Under the pieces are notes generated by a model that saw nothing but the letters and a program-made list of their open reading frames with translations, did no database searches and had not been told where the DNA came from. This document shows positions 1-5,864 of a DNA stretch of 16,097 nucleotides, one piece after another. The DNA is from Thioalkalivibrio nitratireducens (GTDB lineage Bacteria > Pseudomonadota > Gammaproteobacteria > Ectothiorhodospirales > Ectothiorhodospiraceae). Each line of letters begins with the position of its first letter. Position 1 is the stretch's first letter. The stretch lies in contig JAABSN010000074.1 of NCBI GenBank assembly GCA_011390385.1, positions 1 to 16,097 on the forward strand, read 5' to 3'. A program made the translations under genes and the position numbers.

Positions 1-23
1 CGGACTTGGGTGCCCGTAGCGAG

Positions 24-120
24 CCGCGTGGGAGAGCGAGGGCAGTTTTTCATGATTGCGAGGCGCATAGTGGTTCTATGCAACGAGAGATCAGGGAAAA
101 TGCACCGCTCTTCCCACCGG
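24..120. repeat. Long imperfect foldback (MITE/REP-like palindrome)
   Basis: A roughly 97-nt imperfect palindrome. The outer arms are CCGCGTGGGAGAGCG (24-38) and CGCTCTTCCCACCGG (106-120), complementary except for one bulged base on each side. An inner pair is TTTTC..TGAT (46-56) against ATCAGGGAAAA (90-100). The apex is GCATAG-TGGTT-CTATGC (65-81). Reading frames run through it in both directions, but they look like by-products of the symmetry. No transposase is present, so it would be a non-autonomous or structural element. It lies upstream of the EamA gene and could affect RNA folding or termination there. Confidence 0.6.
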
Positions 121-125
121 CGCAG

Positions 126-157
126 TAGGAGCAGCCCAAGTCCGACAGACTCCTAGA
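126..157. repeat. REP-like palindromic repeat, copy 1
   Basis: A 32-nt unit beginning TAGGAGCAGCC and ending ACTCCTAGA, with outer arms TAGGAG/CTCCTA. It matches 26 of 32 positions of the unit at 10101-10132 in the same orientation. Intergenic position, short palindromic form and more than one copy fit a bacterial REP-type element. It sits just after the long foldback and before the EamA gene. Confidence 0.55.
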
Positions 158-215
158 CCACGTCGACCCTGCTTCAGCGTCATGGCGGGGAACTGGAGCG
201 GGACGCGCGGATCAC

Positions 216-237
216 CGTGATCCCGGGCCGGCTGTGC
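216..237 (+). repeat. Short direct repeat before the EamA gene (copy a)
   Basis: The 15-mer GATCCCGGGCCGGCT (219-233) occurs again exactly at 1210-1224, just past the stop codon of the EamA gene. Similarity extends to about 22 nt with a few mismatches. The core CCCGGG/CCGG is self-complementary. It may be a small recombination scar, part of a larger eroded repeat, or chance in GC-rich DNA. Confidence 0.4.
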
Positions 238-268
238 GTCCGTCGTTCGCGGAAAAGGGGAATCATTG

Positions 269-1171
269 ATGGGCTTGGGTGTGGGATTCGTGGTGCTGGC
301 GGCCTTCTTCTGGGGGCTGTCTGGCGGGATCGGCGGCATTCTGATGGCCGATGGCTGGGACGCCTTCGTGGTCTCGTTCTACAGGGGTGCGATCGGCCTC
401 GTGTTCGTGCTCGCCTGGCTCGCCTTGCGGCCTGGCGGCAGCGGCCTTGCCAGCGGTCGGCTCTGGTTCTGGTCAGCCGTGGCCGGCCTGGGCGTGGCGG
501 GCAATTTCGCGTTCTATTTCGTGAGTATCGCGAACGGAAGCGTCGCAGTGGCGGCGACGCTGATGTACTGCGCCCCGGTGTTCGTCTACCTCGTATCCTT
601 CGCGCTGAAGCTGGAAAGCCCCACCGCGCTCAAACTCGTGGCAATCGCATTGGTGATGGTCGGCATCGTGCTGCTCACGCAGATCTACGACATCGGCGCG
701 GGTGGCGTCACGCTCATTGGCGCTGGTGCCGGCCTGCTGGCCGGTCTGTCCTACGCGGTGTTCATCTTCGGCTTCAAGTATGCGGGTGCGCACGGCAGCC
801 CGCAGGCGGTGCTTTCGATTGCCTTTGGAGTGCTCGTGATCGTCCTGATGTTGCCAGGGGATGGCGCGCAGATGGTTGCAGTGCTGAGCACAACCGACTG
901 GCCGTTGTTCGCTGCACTCGGCGTGTTCGGGGCGGGCCTGTCGTTTGCTTTCTATATCAATGGGCTCAGACACACGGCGCCGGCCGTGGCCTCCATCGTG
1001 GCGATGATCGAACCGGTTACCGCAACGCTGTTCGGCGTCGTGATTCTGCACGAAAGCCTGGCTTTGGTTCAGATTCTCGGGATGGGCCTGATCCTTGTCA
1101 CGGTGACCGCACTCAGTGTCTCCTCACGAGCCACACCGCCAGCGCTGGTACAGGATCGAAACACCGATTAG
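269..1171 (+). CDS. EamA/DMT-superfamily transporter (RhaT/YdcZ-like permease)
   Basis: A 300-residue, very hydrophobic inner-membrane protein. It shows the two-fold EamA layout: about ten membrane helices in two halves, roughly residues 1-135 and 145-285. Typical features are FFWGLSGG near the N-terminus, the second-half conserved stretch APAVASIVAMIEPVTA around residue 240, and HESL just after it. The family exports or exchanges small metabolites and amino acids; the substrate cannot be read from sequence. Start: an in-frame TTG lies one codon upstream at 266, but ATG at 269 has AAAGGGG about 8 nt before it and is preferred. It is monocistronic, convergent with the SulP gene. A near-identical GC-rich 22-bp motif flanks it on both sides (216-237 and 1207-1228). 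Confidence 0.88.
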   Translation: MGLGVGFVVLAAFFWGLSGGIGGILMADGWDAFVVSFYRGAIGLVFVLAWLALRPGGSGLASGRLWFWSAVAGLGVAGNFAFYFVSIANGSVAVAATLMYCAPVFVYLVSFALKLESPTALKLVAIALVMVGIVLLTQIYDIGAGGVTLIGAGAGLLAGLSYAVFIFGFKYAGAHGSPQAVLSIAFGVLVIVLMLPGDGAQMVAVLSTTDWPLFAALGVFGAGLSFAFYINGLRHTAPAVASIVAMIEPVTATLFGVVILHESLALVQILGMGLILVTVTALSVSSRATPPALVQDRNTD

Positions 1172-1206
1172 GCGCCGGAGCCGTACTGCGGGCCCTATGG
1201 GGTGTC

Positions 1207-1228
1207 CGCGATCCCGGGCCGGCTTTTC
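1207..1228 (+). repeat. Short direct repeat after the EamA gene (copy b)
   Basis: Second copy of the 22-nt motif, with the exact 15-base core at 1210-1224. It is followed by CTTTTCCG, so on the plus strand a GC-rich element followed by a short T-run could also act as a weak terminator for the EamA gene, although the stem is short. Confidence 0.4.
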
Positions 1229-1364
1229 CGTTCACTGCACTCGGTGACTATTTCCGGGTCCGGGGCAACCGCAAAGGGCGTGAACGGCGTACGGTCGACC
1301 GAACGCTGGCCCGAGACAAACTTCAGCCTTGGCTCCTCACCAGTCAGTTAGCCGTACCCTGAAT

Positions 1365-1397
1365 CCGTTCCCGATCGGCTTGATCAGCCCGGAACGG
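1365..1397. terminator. Possible bidirectional hairpin between convergent genes
   Basis: Arms CCGTTCC (1365-1371) and GGAACGG (1391-1397) pair perfectly, and the loop holds a second small stem GGCT/AGCC. The hairpin spans the stop codon of the SulP gene (TGA at 1384-1386, minus strand). Neither side has a T-run, so intrinsic termination is uncertain. Confidence 0.35.
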
Positions 1398-3480
1398 GAC
1401 CCACGTGATCGGCTCGGGGCGCATCGGTTCGGCGCAGGACCTCAAGGGCTTCGCCCTTCGAAGCGAAGACATTCCCCGGGCCCAGTTCGTCCAGCAGGCC
1501 AGCGCGTGCCATTGCCTCCCGGACCGGCTTCTTCAGGCCACTGAACATCAGTGTGCAGTTCGCGGCCTTGAGATCTCCGATCAGCGCCCGGACCTTGTCC
1601 ACTCCCGATGCATCGATGCGGTTGATGCTGTTGCCCAGCACCAGCACCGCACGCGCATTCGGGTTGCGTGCCACCGCGTCCATGACTGCATCCTCGAAAT
1701 GCGCCACGTTCATGAAAACGAGGGAGGCATCGAAACGCAGAACCACGAAATCCTCGCCCGCGGGGCGCAGGTCATTACTGACCGCACCGGCCAGGGCGCC
1801 GTCGGGCCGAACTCCCTGGATCTCGGAACGCGGTCGCACCGTACCGATCAGGAACAGCAGGGTCGCGAGGAAGACCCCGACAATCACGCCCATCGCGAGA
1901 TCGGGGGCCATGTAAAGGGTCACGGCGAAGGTCAGCAGACCGGCAACACCGTCCGCGCGCTGGATCTTCCAGGCCTCGATCAGCGTGCGAAAATCGAGTA
2001 GCCCGAAGACCGCAGACATCACGATGGCGGCCAGAACTGCCTGCGGCAGGTGGTAAAGATAGGGCGTGAGGAAAAGCATGGTGATCAACACTCCGAGGGC
2101 ACTGATCACCGCAAACAGTCCGGTTTGGGCGCCCGAACGCGCCGCGACGGCGGAGCGCGAGAACGAACCGCTGACGGTATAGGACTGGAAGAAACTTCCG
2201 ACGATATTCGCCAACCCCTGCCCAACGAGTTCCTGGTTGGCGTCCAGCTTCTCCCGTCGCTGCGCGGCCAGCGCCCGGGAAATCGAAGTCGCCTCCATGA
2301 ATCCGATCAGGGCCATGACGAAGGCGGCAGGGATCAGGGCGGGAATCACCTCCCAGTCGAGTACCGGAATCTGCAATGCGGGGAGACCCTGTGGAATATG
2401 GCCGACGACGCGGCCGCCGCTGGAGAGCTTCACCTCGTTGCCGTCGATCGTCACCAGGCGCCAGACAGAACCCGGATCGCCGCTGTCCCGGGCCGTGAAG
2501 GAAACTTCGCCGCCGGGTCCCTCCAGACGCGTGAGAACCGCATGGTGCGCCTCGATGCGCAGATCACTCAGCCGGTGTTTGAGCTGCTCCTCCTCGACAT
2601 GCAGACGCGCCACCTGCACCGCGAGCTCGGCAGTGTCGGCGTCTCCGCGCGGCGCCTTGCGCAATGCCCGAGACAGCTCCCCCGCGTTCGTGGACGCCTC
2701 GTCCAGGGCGACACGGGTCTGTTGAAGCTCCTGGTACAGCTCGCGCACCGGTTCCGCAACGACCTGGTCCAGCGATACGGTTTCGTTGCGCTCGAAGCCG
2801 GTCAGGGCGCTGATCAGGGTGCCCGCGACCACGACCACGAGTACGCCCGGCACCCGCGGGAGCGCACGACCCAGCAGGATCAGCGTCGCCAGGGCGCCGA
2901 CACCGAAGAGCACGGTCGGCCAATGGGAGTATCCCAGCTGCGCGATGACACCCAGAAAGTCGGTCAGAAACGCACCCGTGTCCGGTTTCGGGACGCTGAA
3001 GAGTGTGTTCAGCAATGACAGGCCAATGATCAGCGCCGCCGCATTGGTGAAGCCCACCATCACCGGATGCGAGACGAAATTCATGATGATCCCGAGGCGG
3101 AACAGGCCCAGGAAAAGACGCATCAACCCTACCATCAGGGCCAGCATGATCGACAACTGGATGAAATAATCCGTACCCGCTACCGCAAACGGCGCCAAGG
3201 ACGCCGCGGACAACAACGAGAGCATCGCAACCGGACCCGTATGCAGGAACCGGGACGAACCCCAAAGGGAACCAATCACCACGGGCAGGGCCGCCGCATA
3301 AAGCCCGTACACCACGGGCAGCCCCGCCAGGGTGGCGTAAGCCATGCTCTGTGGCACCAGGATCATTGCCACGCTCAGACCAGCAATAACGTCCGCCCGT
3401 AATCCGGTCCCCGACATCGGGAACCAGGAAAGAAAGGGGAAAATGCGTTTCAGGGTGTTGTCCATCGATGACGGTTCCAT
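1384..3480 (-). CDS. SulP/SLC26-family anion permease with STAS domain and coiled-coil insertion
   Basis: A 698-residue inner-membrane anion transporter (sulfate, bicarbonate or another anion; substrate not determinable). The N-terminal membrane part has the family's AMAYATLAGLP-like stretch (residues 44-54), and the second half has ANQELVGQGLANIVGSFF (414-431) and SRSAVAARSGAQTGL (441-455). A C-terminal STAS domain covers about 577-685 with IDASG at 622-626, where STAS regulators often carry a phosphorylatable serine. Unusually, about 125 residues (roughly 230-357) are inserted before the conserved GHIPQGLPAL loop. The first part is a charged heptad-like coiled coil (about 236-312), followed by a short beta-rich piece. 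By SLC26 topology this loop should be periplasmic. Start: ATG at 3480 is used; an in-frame ATG at 3465 is possible, and neither has a strong RBS. It lies 92 nt behind the universal-stress-like gene and is probably co-transcribed with it. Confidence 0.9.
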   Translation of the reverse strand: MEPSSMDNTLKRIFPFLSWFPMSGTGLRADVIAGLSVAMILVPQSMAYATLAGLPVVYGLYAAALPVVIGSLWGSSRFLHTGPVAMLSLLSAASLAPFAVAGTDYFIQLSIMLALMVGLMRLFLGLFRLGIIMNFVSHPVMVGFTNAAALIIGLSLLNTLFSVPKPDTGAFLTDFLGVIAQLGYSHWPTVLFGVGALATLILLGRALPRVPGVLVVVVAGTLISALTGFERNETVSLDQVVAEPVRELYQELQQTRVALDEASTNAGELSRALRKAPRGDADTAELAVQVARLHVEEEQLKHRLSDLRIEAHHAVLTRLEGPGGEVSFTARDSGDPGSVWRLVTIDGNEVKLSSGGRVVGHIPQGLPALQIPVLDWEVIPALIPAAFVMALIGFMEATSISRALAAQRREKLDANQELVGQGLANIVGSFFQSYTVSGSFSRSAVAARSGAQTGLFAVISALGVLITMLFLTPYLYHLPQAVLAAIVMSAVFGLLDFRTLIEAWKIQRADGVAGLLTFAVTLYMAPDLAMGVIVGVFLATLLFLIGTVRPRSEIQGVRPDGALAGAVSNDLRPAGEDFVVLRFDASLVFMNVAHFEDAVMDAVARNPNARAVLVLGNSINRIDASGVDKVRALIGDLKAANCTLMFSGLKKPVREAMARAGLLDELGPGNVFASKGEALEVLRRTDAPRADHVGPVPG

Positions 3481-3522
3481 TCAGTTTCGATCCGGGGTCG
3501 TACCGGCTTGCAATATGCGCCT

Positions 3523-3552
3523 GTGGATGCTCTGGGCCAACCCTGCATCCAC
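3523..3552 (-). other. Intercistronic hairpin between stress gene and SulP
   Basis: Perfect 8-bp arms GTGGATGC (3523-3530) and GCATCCAC (3545-3552), with an inner GGG/CCC pair (3534-3536 and 3541-3543). This makes a strong stem in the 92-nt gap between the two minus-strand genes. No T-run follows on the minus strand, so it is more likely a processing, stabilising or attenuation structure than a full terminator. A weak sigma-70-like pair (TTGGCC, 17 nt, CATATT on the minus strand) overlaps it and might give SulP its own promoter. Confidence 0.5.
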
Positions 3553-3572
3553 CCCCTGCCTAGTGGGCCAAG

Positions 3573-4172
3573 TCAGCCTTTACTGGGCGCAACACCGGAC
3601 GGAAGCTCGGAGAGCCGCTGCTCGGCCACACGCTTTGGCGGCGTAACCATCACCACGGGAATGTCGAGCGCCGTCTCCCGGGCAAGCAGTCGATGACCAA
3701 GGTAACCCTGCTCGTCGCAAACCAGAAACTCGAGCCGCACACCTCGTCCCTGCAGACCCAGCAGGGCCCGCTCCGGGTCTCCGGAAAGATGTTCGATCGT
3801 GATTCGCGGCTCCGGTCCGGATTGCAGGGGAAGATGAGCCTCGAGAAGGCGTTTTGCTCCGGCTTCGTCCATGAACGTGAACACGGCCAGCTCTGCCTTG
3901 AGTCGGGTACAGCTCTCCAGGGCATAGTCGATCAGGGCTCGCGTGGCGTAGGGTCCGAGAAAGAGGCCCACACGCTTGGGCCTTTCCATGGTCCGGGAGT
4001 CGATCTCTTCGGAAGTTTCCCGCGCCAACGCCGCGCGGTTGCGTGGACCTGCTCCGGTAAGGTATTGGTCCTTGGCGCTCGAGGAAGCCATTTCGGGCAG
4101 ATCGGCGTATGCAAGTCCTTCCATTGCGAGCGATTCCAGCATCTTCTTGAGGGTGGGGGTCAATCGGCGCAT
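3573..4172 (-). CDS. Universal-stress-protein-like cytoplasmic protein (UspA fold), sigma-54 controlled
   Basis: A 199-residue soluble protein. Residues 66-180 follow the alpha/beta pattern of UspA-type domains: a first strand VGLFLGP, a helix, a second strand ELAVFTFMDE, later LEFLVCDEQGY and a last strand PVVMVTPP. I do not see a clear ATP-binding G-2X-G-9X-G(S/T) motif, so nucleotide binding is doubtful. The 65-residue N-terminal region is polar and unassigned. Start: a longer reading begins at ATG 4208, but that codon lies between the -12 element of a sigma-54 promoter and its predicted start. ATG at 4172 has a perfect GGAGG (4181-4185) 8 nt before it and gives a 28-nt leader, so it is preferred. 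It is first gene of a likely operon with SulP and divergent from the two-component genes. Confidence 0.72.
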   Translation of the reverse strand: MRRLTPTLKKMLESLAMEGLAYADLPEMASSSAKDQYLTGAGPRNRAALARETSEEIDSRTMERPKRVGLFLGPYATRALIDYALESCTRLKAELAVFTFMDEAGAKRLLEAHLPLQSGPEPRITIEHLSGDPERALLGLQGRGVRLEFLVCDEQGYLGHRLLARETALDIPVVMVTPPKRVAEQRLSELPSGVAPSKG

Positions 4173-4210
4173 TCCTGAGTCCTCCGGCAGTGGGTTGTAC
4201 CAAGACATCT

Positions 4211-4226
4211 AGCACCTATCATGCCA
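4211..4226 (-). promoter_or_regulatory. Sigma-54 (-24/-12) promoter for the stress gene-SulP unit
   Basis: The minus strand reads TGGCATGATAGGTGCT. The GG of the -24 element and the GC of the -12 element are separated by exactly 10 nt, as sigma-54 requires. The match to TGGCAC-N5-TTGC is good except for the last base of TGGCAC and the first T of TTGC. The predicted transcription start is about 4200. An NtrC-type activator is encoded next door and three palindromic sites lie 87-171 bp upstream. Confidence 0.7.
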
Positions 4227-4279
4227 CCCCAATCTTTCAACCACTTGCGCTGACCCGAAGCACCGCTCCGGAAGAACAC

Positions 4280-4294
4280 GTTGCAGAATGTAAC
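4280..4294. promoter_or_regulatory. Palindromic activator site 1 (GTTGCA-N3-TGCAAC type)
   Basis: GTTGCAGAATGTAAC matches the local consensus GTTGCA-N3-TGCAAC at 11 of 12 positions. Its centre (4287) is about 87 bp upstream of the predicted sigma-54 start, within the usual range for enhancer-binding proteins. Inferred to bind the Fis-type helix-turn-helix of the adjacent response regulator. Confidence 0.62.
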
Positions 4295-4321
4295 GCTTTT
4301 CCCGGCCAAGAGCACTTCGGC

Positions 4322-4351
4322 TTGTCAGGGTCGGCAAAATCGTTGAATAAT
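4322..4351 (+). promoter_or_regulatory. Sigma-70-type promoter of the two-component operon
   Basis: TTGTCA (4322-4327; 5 of 6 to TTGACA), an 18-nt spacer, and AATAAT (4346-4351; 5 of 6 to TATAAT). The predicted start is near 4358, giving a 25-nt leader to ATG 4383. This placement rules out the in-frame ATG at 4350. The -10 box lies inside palindrome 2 and the start lies between palindromes 2 and 3, which suggests repression by the bound regulator. Confidence 0.55.
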
Positions 4352-4356
4352 GCAAC
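4342..4356. promoter_or_regulatory. Palindromic activator site 2, overlapping the kinase -10 box
   Basis: GTTGAATAATGCAAC matches GTTGCA-N3-TGCAAC at 11 of 12 positions. Its centre (4349) is 62 bp from site 1 and 22 bp from site 3. The 22-bp spacing is close to two helical turns, so sites 2 and 3 face the same side of the helix. Acts as upstream site for the sigma-54 promoter (about -149) and as operator for the kinase promoter in the proposed model. Confidence 0.6.
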
Positions 4357-4363
4357 GTCACCA

Positions 4364-4378
4364 GTTGCAAAGAGTAAC
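4364..4378. promoter_or_regulatory. Palindromic activator site 3
   Basis: GTTGCAAAGAGTAAC matches the consensus at 10 of 12 positions, with the left half perfect. Centre at 4371, about 171 bp upstream of the sigma-54 start and about 13 bp downstream of the predicted kinase transcription start, between promoter and start codon. Confidence 0.55.
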
Positions 4379-4382
4379 AATC

Positions 4383-5864
4383 ATGCGTCGCAGCCTCCGC
4401 AGCAAGATCGGCTTGGCCTATGCCAGCGTGGCCCTCCTCGTGGTCGCACTGGTCCTGGCGCAGTACATTGCCCTGGCCGGCATAGAAAGTCGCGTCGATC
4501 GCAGCGACATCGTCGCGGCCTTTCTGCAGGACAGCCTCGAAATGCGCCGCTTCGAGAAAAAGTTCTACGCGGACGAAGACCCCGCCGACCTCGCTGCCGC
4601 ACGCCGACATGCAGCCATCGCGCTGCAGAGACTGGAAGAGCACCGTGCGGTTCTGAGCGAGCGTTCCGCACCGGGCGAACTGGAGGCGCTGGAGAACACC
4701 CTCCAACGCTATCAGTCCGGCCTGGAAGGCTATCCCGAACTGGCCGACCGGGATCGGCTGGCCGCCGTCGAGCAGATCCGAGCCGCTGGCGGCGAGGTGT
4801 CTTCAATCACCAAGGTTCTCAGCCAGCGTGATCATACGGCCCTGGCAGCCTGGGTCCGGCTCTCGCAACACTGGCTGCTGGCGATGGCCCTCGCCGTACT
4901 GGGGATGGTGATGCTGGGTGGTTGGTGGCTTTCCCGGCGAATCCTGTCCCCCATTGCCTCGGTCGAGCAACAGCTTCGCGCCATCGGTTCGGGTGCCAGA
5001 AATCAGCTGGAAGCCCCGACGCCGGATCGGGAGCTGGTGTCCTTCACCCAGGTATTCAATGCGATGCTGGAAGAGCTCGAAGAACGGCAGACGGCGCTGC
5101 GGCGCTCCGAGCGCCTTGCCGCGCTGGGCGTACTCGTATCAGGGGTCGCGCACGAGCTGAACAATCCGCTGGGCAACATCTCCACGTCCCTGCAACTCGC
5201 CACGGAGGAGGGACCCGGAGGTGATGCCGAACTCGTCGCCGAGTGGCTGCAGCAGGCCGAAAGTGAAACCGCACGAGCACAGAACATCGTCCGCGGCCTG
5301 CTGCACTATTCGCGCAAGCAACCCCATGGCCCCAAACGGGTAGCGTGTCTGCCGCTGGACCGAATCGTCGCCGGAGCGATCGACCTGATCCGCGCCACAC
5401 TACCGGTGGATCGCGTGCAACTCGAGATCCCCGCCGATCTCGAGTTGGCTGTGGAACCGGAGCGCCTGCAACAGGTGCTGATCAATCTCCTGCGCAATGC
5501 CTTCGAAGCAGGTGGAGAACTCGTTCGTGTGACGGTCCGCGCCGAACGCGGTCGGCTCAAGAGCCTCCGACCCGGGATGGCGGCACACGCCGTCGGAGAC
5601 TTCATCGCCACGGCTGATCCCGATACTCCAGTCGTCCGCCTCACCGTCGAGGATGACGGACCCGGTATTGCGGCGGATGCCCTTGATCACGTATTCGAGC
5701 CCTTTTTCCGGGTCCGCGACCAAGGGGGCGGCTCGGGCCTCGGCCTGTTCGTGGCTCATGAAATCGTGGAGGAACACGGTGGGTCCATCGGGGTGGCGCC
5801 GTCTCCGCGTGGAGGTGCCCGATTCATGCTCTGGCTGCCCTGCCAGTGCGGAGAAAGATCATGA
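4383..5864 (+). CDS. Membrane sensor histidine kinase (HAMP, HisKA, HATPase)
   Basis: A 493-residue inner-membrane sensor kinase that should phosphorylate the regulator encoded directly after it. Order: TM1 about 10-32; a helical periplasmic sensor of about 130 residues with RRFEKKFYADEDP (55-67), like helical-bundle (4HB/HBM) sensors; TM2 about 163-184; HAMP linker about 185-235; HisKA with H257 in VAHELNNP; N box NLLRNAFEAG (368-377); G1 DDGPGIA (424-430); G2 GGGSGLGL (448-455). All catalytic motifs are intact. The ligand is unknown. Start: ATG 4383 is chosen because the upstream ATG at 4350 falls inside an operator and before the predicted transcription start; the RBS is weak (AGAG), in keeping with low expression. 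Its stop overlaps the next start as ATGA. Confidence 0.92.
   Translation: MRRSLRSKIGLAYASVALLVVALVLAQYIALAGIESRVDRSDIVAAFLQDSLEMRRFEKKFYADEDPADLAAARRHAAIALQRLEEHRAVLSERSAPGELEALENTLQRYQSGLEGYPELADRDRLAAVEQIRAAGGEVSSITKVLSQRDHTALAAWVRLSQHWLLAMALAVLGMVMLGGWWLSRRILSPIASVEQQLRAIGSGARNQLEAPTPDRELVSFTQVFNAMLEELEERQTALRRSERLAALGVLVSGVAHELNNPLGNISTSLQLATEEGPGGDAELVAEWLQQAESETARAQNIVRGLLHYSRKQPHGPKRVACLPLDRIVAGAIDLIRATLPVDRVQLEIPADLELAVEPERLQQVLINLLRNAFEAGGELVRVTVRAERGRLKSLRPGMAAHAVGDFIATADPDTPVVRLTVEDDGPGIAADALDHVFEPFFRVRDQGGGSGLGLFVAHEIVEEHGGSIGVAPSPRGGARFMLWLPCQCGERS

Noticed and set aside
1..156. Possible end of a plus-strand gene entering from the left edge
   Set aside because: Frames are open from base 1, but the sequence is a long palindrome and the translations look like products of inverted repeats; no recognisable protein.
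473..1051. Minus-strand open frame opposite the EamA gene
   Set aside because: Histidine/arginine-rich shadow of a hydrophobic gene; the plus-strand protein is clearly a membrane transporter.
2050..3018. Plus-strand open frame (322 codons) within the SulP gene
   Set aside because: Opposite-strand shadow of a well-recognised SulP protein; composition is D/E/H/R/Q-rich without a fold signature and without an RBS.
3352..3370. TGGCAC...TTGC inside the SulP gene
   Set aside because: GG and GC are 13 nt apart and the site is inside a coding region.
4190..4831. Plus-strand open frame crossing the regulatory region and the start of the kinase
   Set aside because: It covers the operators and then runs out of frame through the kinase's sensor region; no RBS and low-complexity composition.
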